The notes beneath the pieces were generated by a model, which saw only the letters and a list, made by a program, of their open reading frames with translations, had not been told where the DNA came from and ran no database searches. Below, in pieces: positions 1-6,967 of a stretch of DNA of 64,000 bases. The DNA comes from JAIQET01 sp035542575. GTDB taxonomy: Bacteria > Acidobacteriota > Terriglobia > Terriglobales > Acidobacteriaceae. The position numbers were made by a program, and so were the translations under genes. Location: NCBI GenBank assembly GCA_035542575.1, contig DATKLE010000037.1, forward strand, positions 1-64,000, in the 5' to 3' direction. Numbering within the stretch: position 1 is the first letter of the stretch; every line of letters starts with the position of its first letter.

Positions 1-1
1 T

Positions 2-1105
2 ATCGGTTCCAGCCCAGCAGATGCATCGAGAGAAGTCGATCGTCAGAAGCTGCGCGAAACCATCAACCAATTACAGCCCTTCGAAGGCAAGCCGAGGACA
101 TTTGGTCAACTCTGCCAGGACTATATCGAGAACGAACTGAGAATCGACCAAACAGAATCAGCGCGTCCAAAAGCGTTCCCCACAGTCGAGACCTACGAGC
201 GACATCTGATCAATCGAATCATTCCACGTTGGGGGAAATTAGCGCCCTTGGCTGTGGAATCGAGAGATGTCGAAGCGTGGTTTCGCGAGCTCCGCAAAGG
301 AAATGCTCAGAAGAAGGTGAAAGCGTTAGCCGACCCTACGATCGACAAGATTCGCCGCATCATGAGCCTGGTCTTCAAACATGGTCAGCGATGCAATTTC
401 CTCCCTCGCCAGCAGGAAGGCAATCCCATGAACTGGGTGAGCCAACGCACCACGAGCGACTACCGGGCGATAGTCATGACGCCGAAGCAGGCGTTCGAGG
501 TTCTTCTGAATATTCCAGAGCCGAGGCGCACGTTGACTCTAAGCGACGCGGCCACTGCTCTGCGGGTATCAGAACTGTTGGGCTTGATGTGGATGGATCT
601 CGATTTCGAGGGGTTGGTGATTTATGTGAGACGAGCTTATGTGTGGGGAAGATTCAAAGAGCCGAAGTCGAAAGCGTCCAAGGCTCCTGTTCCCATGCAT
701 CCGCTCTTGGCTGGATTCCTCCTCGCATGGCACGAAAGAACAAAGTATGCCAAGGAGAGCGACTATGTGTTTCCCAGCGTCAAGCTGAGAGGCAAGAAGC
801 CGCTGTCCGCGTCCGTTATGGTGCAGAAGTACTTGCGCCCCGCGGCGGTCAGCGCTGGCGTGATTCCCTTGAACTGGAAGGGGCGCTTCGGCTTTCACAA
901 CTTTCGCCATTCGCTGGCAACTGCATTGGTGAAGTTGAAAGTCGATCCAAAAACTGTCCAAGGTGTGCTGCGTCACGAGGACTTCGGCACAACGATGGAA
1001 CTGTACGCGCAGTCCGACATGGAATCCATGCGGGATGCGCAAGGCAAGTTCCTGGAACAGCTCATGGGAGACAGAATCCACCTGCTCACGGAGCGAGTTC
1101 AGTGA
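2..1105 (+). CDS. Tyrosine recombinase/phage integrase (5' end outside window)
   Basis: This is a site-specific recombinase that cuts and rejoins DNA through a catalytic tyrosine, typical of prophages and genomic islands. The frame is open from the window edge, so the N-terminus is missing; 367 residues are visible. An N-terminal SAM-like core-binding region precedes the catalytic domain. The catalytic residues are recognisable: Arg in ALRVSELLGL, HxxR in HNFRHS, a later His in VLRHED and the Tyr in MELYAQ. The gene stops 63 bp from the 3' end of tRNA-Phe, the usual arrangement of an integrase beside its attachment site. The rest of the element must lie to the left, outside the window. Confidence 0.9.
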   Translation: MGSSPADASREVDRQKLRETINQLQPFEGKPRTFGQLCQDYIENELRIDQTESARPKAFPTVETYERHLINRIIPRWGKLAPLAVESRDVEAWFRELRKGNAQKKVKALADPTIDKIRRIMSLVFKHGQRCNFLPRQQEGNPMNWVSQRTTSDYRAIVMTPKQAFEVLLNIPEPRRTLTLSDAATALRVSELLGLMWMDLDFEGLVIYVRRAYVWGRFKEPKSKASKAPVPMHPLLAGFLLAWHERTKYAKESDYVFPSVKLRGKKPLSASVMVQKYLRPAAVSAGVIPLNWKGRFGFHNFRHSLATALVKLKVDPKTVQGVLRHEDFGTTMELYAQSDMESMRDAQGKFLEQLMGDRIHLLTERVQ

Positions 1106-1168
1106 GAATCATGGGTTGGATCGTGGGTTGGAAATTTCGGCTCTTGGCCGGTAAGTCCTTTCGAATCA

Positions 1169-1244
1169 TGGTGGCCAGGGACGGAGTTGAACCGCCGACG
1201 CCAGCCTTTTCAGGGCTGCGCTCTACCACCTGAGCTACCTGGCC
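1169..1244 (-). tRNA. tRNA-Phe (GAA anticodon)
   Basis: The minus strand folds as a complete 76-nt cloverleaf. The acceptor arm GGCCAGG pairs with CCTGGCC, followed by discriminator A and an encoded CCA. The anticodon stem CAGCC/GGCTG encloses the loop CTGAAAA, giving anticodon GAA (Phe). The TTCAA of the T-loop and the AGCTCAG of the D-arm are present. Its 3' end faces the integrase gene, so it is a likely integration target. Confidence 0.96.
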
Positions 1245-1351
1245 ACGCTGCTTGATGGCTGACACCCTGCGCATCCTCTGCGACACGCTTGGACTGTGGC
1301 GGGGTTGCCAACAGACAGGGAGTCAACGCTGGGAGCGTTTTGAACAGGCTG

Positions 1352-1380
1352 ATTATAGCAACCGCGTGTAATTCGCTCAA
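1352..1380 (-). promoter_or_regulatory. Probable promoter of tRNA-Phe
   Basis: On the minus strand TTGAGC (1380-1375) and TATAAT (1357-1352) are separated by 17 bp. This would start transcription about 100 nt before the mature tRNA, leaving a 5' leader for RNase P. No gene is seen between 1245 and 1459. Confidence 0.55.
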
Positions 1381-1459
1381 TGACAGACCCGAGCAGGCAA
1401 GCAAGCTTCAGCCCTCGGTTTCAGGTCTCGCGGACACGGGGCGCCTCATCCATCCGCAC

Positions 1460-2767
1460 TCATTCAAGCTCACCTGATCCACCGGATGCCATCATCGTCC
1501 CATTCAATACCGTTGAGGCGCAACGGTTCGAGGCAAACCAATAGGCAATCTCGCGATAGTCGCCGATTTCGAATACCGCCAAATCAGCATCTTTCCCCGG
1601 TTCGACCGATCCCTTCGTCTCCTGCAGGCGCAGCGCCCAGGCGCCGTTGATGGTGGCGGCGGCAATGGCTTCGGCCGGCGACATCTTCATGTGCGTACAG
1701 GCAAGCGAGAGCACAAAGGGCATGCTGGGGGTGGGAGAACTTCCGGGGTTGTAGTCGGTCGCCAGCGCAACCGGCACGCCCGCGTCGATCAGCTTGCGGG
1801 CAGGCGGGAAGCTTTCAAGTCCGAGGAAATAGTTCGCCCCCGGTACCAGCGTGGCGATGGTGTCGCGCTTCGCCAGTTGCGGGATGTCATCTTCGTTGAC
1901 ATGGTCCATGTGATCGAACGAGGCCGGATGAAAGCGGAGCAGCGGCCACAACGCTGTTTCGCTCAGCTGACACACGTGGGCACGCAGGCCCAGGCCGTGC
2001 TTCCTGGCGGCTTCGAAAATCTTCTCCGTATCCTCCGCGGAAAATGCCCCGCGGTCAGTGAAGACGTCCACAAACTGCGCCAGCTTGCGCTTGGCCGCCT
2101 GGGGAATCATCTTGTCGCAGACCTCCTTGACGTACTGCGCAGGTTTGGTCTTGAACTCCGGCGGCACCACATGCGCGCCCAGCAGCGTGGAAACCACGGT
2201 GCCCGGCCAGCACGCGGCCGCGTCACGGATGGCTTCCAGCGACTTCAACTCCGACTCCACGTTCAGCCCATAGCCTGACTTGGCCTCGACCGTAGTCGTG
2301 CCCTGGTCGGCCATCTCGTGAAGTGCGTCGAGCACCTTCTCGGCCAGCAGACTCTTCCCTGCCTTGCGCACAGCCTCGATGCTGGAGCGAATGCCGCCGC
2401 CTGCTGCAGCGATTTCTTCATAGTTGGCGCCGGCAATGCGCTTCTCAAAGTCCACGAGGCGTGGAGTCATGAATGCGGGATGGGTGTGGGAATCCACGAA
2501 ACCGGGAAGTACAACCTGCCCCTCGCAATCAATCTCAACTACTTTCTTGCGATTCTTTTTCAGCCAGGGATCGCGAAGCGCGTCACTGGCTTTCCCCACG
2601 GAGACAATCTTGCCGCCCAGGCAGAGCACCGCGGCGTCTTCGAGAATGCCGAGGTCTTTGAGATCGGGTCCGCGGCGCGGGCCGGGCTTGCCGCAGTCGG
2701 AGCGCAGCGTCAGCAACTGGCCGATGTTGACCAGAAGGAGAGGGCGCGATTTCACAGCTGATGCCAA
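1460..2767 (-). CDS. hutI: Imidazolonepropionase
   Basis: HutI hydrolyses 4-imidazolone-5-propionate to N-formimino-L-glutamate, the third step of histidine degradation, in the cytoplasm. The 435-residue length fits the amidohydrolase family. Visible motifs are the metal-binding VDSHTHP, the substrate-loop RIAGANYEEIAAAGGGI, a later HVCQLSE, FDHMDHV, and the C-terminal ATDYNPGSSP and TINGAWALRL segments. The longest frame starts at TTG (2767). A GTG at 2755 is equally possible, and neither has a good ribosome-binding site. The gene is on the same strand as hutU about 1.5 kb away, but a YjbR gene and a toxin-antitoxin pair lie between them. HutH is not in the window. Confidence 0.93.
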   Translation of the reverse strand: MASAVKSRPLLLVNIGQLLTLRSDCGKPGPRRGPDLKDLGILEDAAVLCLGGKIVSVGKASDALRDPWLKKNRKKVVEIDCEGQVVLPGFVDSHTHPAFMTPRLVDFEKRIAGANYEEIAAAGGGIRSSIEAVRKAGKSLLAEKVLDALHEMADQGTTTVEAKSGYGLNVESELKSLEAIRDAAACWPGTVVSTLLGAHVVPPEFKTKPAQYVKEVCDKMIPQAAKRKLAQFVDVFTDRGAFSAEDTEKIFEAARKHGLGLRAHVCQLSETALWPLLRFHPASFDHMDHVNEDDIPQLAKRDTIATLVPGANYFLGLESFPPARKLIDAGVPVALATDYNPGSSPTPSMPFVLSLACTHMKMSPAEAIAAATINGAWALRLQETKGSVEPGKDADLAVFEIGDYREIAYWFASNRCASTVLNGTMMASGGSGELE

Positions 2768-2827
2768 GGCATTAGCAGTCTAGCGTGCCGGACGGACTCG
2801 AGGAAAGCGCTTGGCATCCTTCACCGC

Positions 2828-3220
2828 TCATTTGCTTTTCGTTCCTGGCGGGGGCTTCGGGTGCTTCCGCGCGGGCGAACGGGGCTTGGCCTGGCTGGTC
2901 ACGAACTTGTGGGCCATCGCCAGCAAGTCCCGCAACTCATCGGGCGTAACCCGGGACAAGCGCACCAGCACGCTGGTGTAGCCGGCATAGTGGTCGGTGA
3001 TGTAGTAGACGTCGGGAGCCTCGGCCAGCAGGGCGGCGCGGTCGTCGAGATCCACGCGCAGCACCAGCGAACCCGGCTCGGCCGAGCGGTGGGCCGGCAC
3101 ACACGCCAGGAGCTTTCCCTGGACCTTCAGTGTGGGGACCCCATAGCTTACAGTCTCCTCCACGCCGGGCAGCGCGAGCGCGATCTGGCGCACGGTGTCG
3201 AAGGTGATGGATTTGGGCAC
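2828..3220 (-). CDS. MmcQ/YjbR family protein
   Basis: This small cytoplasmic protein (about 130 residues) belongs to the MmcQ/YjbR family, whose members have a CyaY-like fold and are often called DNA-binding; the real function is unclear. Family features are the N-terminal LALPGVEE, the YGVPTLKVQGKLLA strand pair, the central LRVD and YYITDHY, and a C-terminal RVTPDELRDLLAMAH helix. A basic, proline-rich tail follows. The frame opens at TTG (3238), but GTG at 3220 puts the start where relatives begin and has GGAG 12 nt upstream, so I chose it. It is divergent from the antitoxin gene at 3288. Confidence 0.8.
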   Translation of the reverse strand: MPKSITFDTVRQIALALPGVEETVSYGVPTLKVQGKLLACVPAHRSAEPGSLVLRVDLDDRAALLAEAPDVYYITDHYAGYTSVLVRLSRVTPDELRDLLAMAHKFVTSQAKPRSPARKHPKPPPGTKSK

Positions 3221-3251
3221 AGGACAGGATAGCTCCAACCGTATTCTCTGA

Positions 3252-3287
3252 TTGCCTGATTGTCAGGCAATTCGTATAATCAGGCAT
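3252..3287 (+). promoter_or_regulatory. Toxin-antitoxin promoter with overlapping palindromic operator
   Basis: The -35 TTGCCT (3252-3257) and -10 TATAAT (3275-3280) are exactly 17 bp apart. A perfect inverted repeat, TTGCCTGA/TCAGGCAA around TTG (3252-3270), covers the -35 and most of the spacer. A further half-site TCAGGCAT begins at the last base of the -10 (3280-3287). Transcription would start at about 3287, one base before the ATG at 3288, which predicts a leaderless mRNA. The arrangement fits autorepression by the antitoxin. Confidence 0.75.
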
Positions 3288-3572
3288 ATGGAGGCCGCCA
3301 AGGTCGGCAAACGCGGAGCTATCATCGTTCCCGCCAAACTCCGGAAGCGCTTCGGGATTGAGGAAGGGACTATCGTCACCGCCGAGGAAAGAGATGACGG
3401 CATCCTGATCCGCCCCGCCGTCATCGTTCCCGTGGAGCACTACTCGCCCGGGCGCAAGGCTGAGTTTCTCCTCTCCAGTGCCGTGGACGAGGCCGACTAC
3501 CGCCAGGCGCGGAGAGCGGTTCGTCGATTGGGCCTGGACCCGGACAAGATTGCCCACCGGCGGCCCCGCTAG
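3288..3572 (+). CDS. AbrB/MazE-type antitoxin
   Basis: This 94-residue protein starts with a SpoVT/AbrB swapped-hairpin DNA-binding domain: KVGKRGAIIVPAKLRKRFGI followed by EEGTIVTAEERDDGILIRP. The basic C-terminal part (DYRQARRAVRRLGLDPDKIA) probably wraps the toxin. I place the start at ATG 3288 rather than at an upstream in-frame codon (3252), because the upstream codons would overlap the promoter and the operator palindrome. The stop TAG is followed with no gap by the PIN toxin ATG. By family analogy it would neutralise the toxin and, with it, repress the promoter. Confidence 0.85.
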   Translation: MEAAKVGKRGAIIVPAKLRKRFGIEEGTIVTAEERDDGILIRPAVIVPVEHYSPGRKAEFLLSSAVDEADYRQARRAVRRLGLDPDKIAHRRPR

Positions 3573-3983
3573 ATGGACCGGCTGTTTCTTGACGCCAACG
3601 TTTTATTTTCTGCCGCCTATCGCCCGGGAGCAGGCCTGCTCCGTCTCTGGAAACTCAAGAATGTAGTGTTGTGCAGTTCGCGCTACGCCGTGGCGGAAGC
3701 CAACCTCAACCTGGATGACGTGAGCCAGCACAAGCGTCTGGCCGAGCTTGCACAGAAGCTGCAACTGTTCGAAGCGCCCGCAAGGGAACTTCCGCGCGGA
3801 ATTTCTTTGCCGGAGAAAGACGTGCCGATTCTCCTGGCCGCCATCGTGGCGCAGGCCACGCATCTGCTGACCGGAGACGTACGGGATTTTGGGCCGTGTT
3901 TCGGGAAGAAGATTGAGGGTGTGATGATTGTGCTGCCGGGGGAGTACCTGAGAGGCGTGCGTAAGATCGGATCGTCTCCTTAG
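3573..3983 (+). CDS. PIN-domain toxin (VapC-like ribonuclease)
   Basis: This 136-residue PIN-domain protein is probably a metal-dependent endoribonuclease toxin. The acidic active-site residues are in place: D7 in LFLDANVL, E42 in YAVAEA, D83 in EKDVPIL and D102 in LTGDVRDFG. It follows the AbrB-type antitoxin directly (TAGATG junction), so the pair is translated together. AbrB-PIN pairing is known for VapBC modules. The pair sits between two histidine-degradation genes and is oriented against them, which suggests insertion. Confidence 0.85.
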   Translation: MDRLFLDANVLFSAAYRPGAGLLRLWKLKNVVLCSSRYAVAEANLNLDDVSQHKRLAELAQKLQLFEAPARELPRGISLPEKDVPILLAAIVAQATHLLTGDVRDFGPCFGKKIEGVMIVLPGEYLRGVRKIGSSP

Positions 3984-4040
3984 CAGGGAGCGTTCCATCT
4001 GCCCCATATTTCCCTGTCCCCGCATCTCCTATTGTCGTCC

Positions 4041-4222
4041 TGTGCGGAGTCGGAGGACCCCTGCGTTGTCGGCGCCTTATCCCACCGCTTCAAGGGGTTT
4101 TCCCGGAATCTGGAATCTTCATGGTGAGGATTCCCTGCGGCCGCTCGGGAGACCCACGCCCCTCCGGGGTCCTTCGACTCCGCAAGCAGCCCGCTTTGCG
4201 GACTGCTTCCTCCGCTTAGGAT
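4041..4222. repeat. Degenerate dispersed intergenic repeat sequence
   Basis: The 257-bp gap between the PIN toxin and hutU has no convincing gene. It contains pieces seen elsewhere in the window, such as GCGGAGTCGGAGGACC, CCTTCGACTCCGC and a terminal GCTTAGGATGACAT resembling the CTCGGGATGAC element at 14.6 and 29.3 kb. It looks like decayed repeat sequence. Confidence 0.4.
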
Positions 4223-4240
4223 GACATCGTTATGCACCGC

Positions 4241-5920
4241 TTACCCCTTCATCGGTATCCTAACCCCCGCCTTCCTCGCGAACTCCTTCGCTTCCCGATA
4301 CCCCGCATCCACATGCCGTACGATCCCCATCCCCGGATCGGTGGTGAGCACGCGCTCGATCCGGCGGGCCATCATTTCGGTGCCGTCGGCGACCGTCACT
4401 TGCCCGGCGTGGAGCGAGTAGCCAATGCCCACTCCGCCGCCGTTATGGATTGACACCCACGACGCGCCGGCGGCCGTATTCAGCAGGGCGTTCAGCAGCG
4501 GCCAGTCGGCCACGGCATCACTGCTGTCTTTCATGCCCTCGGTTTCGCGGAACGGTGACGCTACTGACCCGCAGTCCAGGTGGTCGCGGCCGATCACGAC
4601 GGGCGCTTTGATCTTGCCCTTCTTCACCAGTTCGTTCATGGCCAAGCCGAACTGGGCGCGCTCTCCGTAGCCCAGCCAGCAGATGCGGGCAGGCAGTCCC
4701 TGGAACTTGATGCGCCTGCGGGCCAGCTCGATCCAGCGGCGGAGAATGCGGTTGTCGGGAAACAGCTCCAGCACCAGGTCGTCGGTGACGTGAATGTCCG
4801 AGGGCTCCCCCGACAGCGCCACCCAGCGAAACGGGCCTCGGCCTTCGCAGAACAGGGGACGAATGTATGCGGGGACGAATCCTGGGAAGTCGTAGGCGTT
4901 CTTCACTCCGCGCTGGAAGGCAAACGTCCGGATGTTGTTGCCGTAGTCGAAGGTGACGCTGCCCATCTTCTGCAGGCGCAGCATGCCCTCTACGTGGCGG
5001 GCGATGGCATCAAGCGACTTTTCCTGATAAGCGTGCGGATCGCGGCGGCGCAGCTCCAAAGCCGCCTCTAGTGACATTCCATTCGGGATGTAGCCGTTCA
5101 AAGGATCATGGGCGGAAGTCTGGTCGGTCAGGAGGTCGGGCACGACTCCGCGCTCGGCCAACTCGGGAATGATGTCGGCGCAGTTCCCTACCAGCCCGAC
5201 GGAGACGTTTTCCTTCTTGCGCACCGCGTTCTTCAGAATCCGCAACGCCTCGTCGAGTGTCGTGACCATGAAGTCGCAGTAGCCGGTCTTGAGCCGCTTC
5301 TTGATGCGCTCGGGATCAACGTCAATGCCGAGGAATGCGGCTCCGGTCATGGTCGCTGCCAAAGGCTGGGCGCCACCCATGCCTCCCATGCCGCCGCTGA
5401 CGATCAGCTTGCCCGCCAGATCGCCGGCGAAGTGCTTCTCGCCTGCCGCCGCGAAGGTCTCGAATGTGCCCTGCACAATGCCCTGCGAGCCGATGTAGAT
5501 CCACGAGCCCGCGGTCATCTGCCCGTACATCATCAGGCCGGCGCGCTCCAGTTCGTTGAACTTCTCCCAGTTGGACCAGTGCCCGACCAGGTTGGAGTTG
5601 GCGATCAGCACGCGGGGAGCGTAGTCGTGGGTCTTGAAGATGCCGACCGGCTTGCCGGATTGCACCAGCAGAGTCTCGTCGTTGTCGAGATTCTTCAGAG
5701 ACGCAACGATGGCGTGGTAGGCCTCCCAACTGCGCGCCGCCCGGCCCGTTCCGCCGTACACCACGAGGTCTTTCGGACGCTCGCCCACCTCTTCGTCAAG
5801 GTTGTTCATGAGCATGCGCATGGCCGCTTCCTGCTGCCAGCTCTTGCAGGAAATGGCGGTGCCGTGGGGCGCGCGAATAGGGGTGTAGGTTGAGGGTGTA
5901 ATGTCTGTTTCAACCGGCAT
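4241..5920 (-). CDS. hutU: Urocanate hydratase (urocanase)
   Basis: HutU converts urocanate to 4-imidazolone-5-propionate with a tightly bound NAD+, the second step of histidine degradation. The 559-residue protein is full length. It shows YGGTGRAARSW near the N-terminus, the NAD-binding GGMGGMGGAQP loop, LTDQTSAHDPLNGY, the active-site cysteine segment ARICWLGYGER, and the C-terminal SIHNGGGVGIGYSLHAG. The start is an ATG at 5920. HutU and hutI are co-oriented but no longer adjacent. The next genes upstream belong to a secretion system, so the hut genes look scattered here. Confidence 0.97.
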   Translation of the reverse strand: MPVETDITPSTYTPIRAPHGTAISCKSWQQEAAMRMLMNNLDEEVGERPKDLVVYGGTGRAARSWEAYHAIVASLKNLDNDETLLVQSGKPVGIFKTHDYAPRVLIANSNLVGHWSNWEKFNELERAGLMMYGQMTAGSWIYIGSQGIVQGTFETFAAAGEKHFAGDLAGKLIVSGGMGGMGGAQPLAATMTGAAFLGIDVDPERIKKRLKTGYCDFMVTTLDEALRILKNAVRKKENVSVGLVGNCADIIPELAERGVVPDLLTDQTSAHDPLNGYIPNGMSLEAALELRRRDPHAYQEKSLDAIARHVEGMLRLQKMGSVTFDYGNNIRTFAFQRGVKNAYDFPGFVPAYIRPLFCEGRGPFRWVALSGEPSDIHVTDDLVLELFPDNRILRRWIELARRRIKFQGLPARICWLGYGERAQFGLAMNELVKKGKIKAPVVIGRDHLDCGSVASPFRETEGMKDSSDAVADWPLLNALLNTAAGASWVSIHNGGGVGIGYSLHAGQVTVADGTEMMARRIERVLTTDPGMGIVRHVDAGYREAKEFARKAGVRIPMKG

Positions 5921-6033
5921 GAATTAATGGTAGTGCTTCGGCGGGAAGTGTTCAAATCGGGGAGGGCGACAGCGCCGGCACACAGGAGTCAGACGGCAAA
6001 GAGAGATATTTCTCAGTACTCGGTACTCTCAAC

Positions 6034-6438
6034 TCACCACGTGTTATACGCCGTGCCGTCGCTGGAGATGTCACTGGAGGCGCTCTTCACGTCCCAAATC
6101 CCGGTCTCCTGCTGATCGGGCGACGCAATGGTGGTGTCTTCCTCCACGGGTTCCCAATCGGGCTTACCGGTTATCGGGTCGTTAGGGATCTGCTTGATGT
6201 ATCCGGCGGAGACCAGATCGTCGAGTGACTGCGGGGCCTTCTGCTTGTCCAGGGTGTATTGCGAGATCAGCGAGCGCAGGGTGAACAGATTCTGCCGCAG
6301 CACCCCCTCTTTGGCGTGGACGATGGACTGGCGGTAGGCGGGAATCGCGATCGACACCAGAATGAGGATCATGCTGATGACGATCATCATCTCAATTAAG
6401 GTGAATCCCCGGCTCTGCCTGCTGCGGAGTCTTGCCAT
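6034..6438 (-). CDS. Type II secretion/type IV pilus-like pseudopilin
   Basis: This is a 134-residue inner-membrane prepilin. After a short basic leader comes the prepilin peptidase site RG/FTLIEMM followed by a hydrophobic helix (about residues 12-33). The globular part has the GspG-like pattern of a helix (LRQNLFTLRSLISQYTLDK) and PQSLDDLVSAGYIKQIPNDPITGKPDW. It starts immediately after the stop of the preceding pseudopilin (no gap), so the two are co-translated downstream of the secretin. It would be cleaved by the prepilin peptidase encoded at 53790. GspG is the closest class, but without gspE/F nearby I leave the symbol empty. Confidence 0.88.
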   Translation of the reverse strand: MARLRSRQSRGFTLIEMMIVISMILILVSIAIPAYRQSIVHAKEGVLRQNLFTLRSLISQYTLDKQKAPQSLDDLVSAGYIKQIPNDPITGKPDWEPVEEDTTIASPDQQETGIWDVKSASSDISSDGTAYNTW

Positions 6439-6924
6439 TTACCAGTCCTTGTACTTGGTGCCGTCGAGAGCCTCACCTTGCGATTTGGTATGCACGTCAA
6501 ATACGTTCTGCCCGCCCCAGGAGTCGGAATCGGGATCGTCCTGCATGGAGCGCAGCCCCCAGTCGGTGTCGCCAGTCATGGGGTCGGTCGGGATTTTGCG
6601 CAGAAACCTCAGCTTCTTCCCGGCCACGTCTACCCCGTTTACCAGGGTATCGAGATCGGGTGGATATCCCTCGGTCCCCACCTTGATCTGGAAGGCGTTG
6701 CGGTCGGCAGCATCCTTGTAGCGGTCAATGGCGTCGCGCATCTCCCACAAGTCTTCCCGCAGTTCGTGTTCTTTCTCGCGCTTGATGGCGACCCGCGCCA
6801 TGGGTATGGCCAGTCCGGTCAGGATCACCAGGATGGCCGTCGCGACGATCAACTCGATGAGAGTGAACCCCCGCATCCCGAGGCGGTGCCGGCGAGTCTT
6901 CTCAATGCCAACTTCCGACTTCAT
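6439..6924 (-). CDS. Pseudopilin (GspG-like) of a secretin-linked system
   Basis: This 161-residue prepilin has a basic leader, the peptidase site RG/FTLIELIV and a hydrophobic helix, then a globular domain with EDLWEMRDAIDRYKDAADR, YPPDLDTLVNGV and LRKIPTDPMTGDTDWGLRS. The last motif is shared with the downstream pseudopilin, so the two are paralogues, here with a longer C-terminal extension. It lies 43 bp after the secretin gene on the same strand and abuts the next pseudopilin. It is probably part of a trans-envelope fibre that works with the secretin. Confidence 0.88.
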   Translation of the reverse strand: MKSEVGIEKTRRHRLGMRGFTLIELIVATAILVILTGLAIPMARVAIKREKEHELREDLWEMRDAIDRYKDAADRNAFQIKVGTEGYPPDLDTLVNGVDVAGKKLRFLRKIPTDPMTGDTDWGLRSMQDDPDSDSWGGQNVFDVHTKSQGEALDGTKYKDW

Positions 6925-6967
6925 AGAGCTTCCAAACTCGATCCGAGAACCATCATGAGGTGCCCCG

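Noticed and set aside
229..1233. 334-aa frame overlapping the integrase and the tRNA
   Set aside because: It runs over the integrase in another frame and through tRNA-Phe; the integrase frame has the catalytic motifs.
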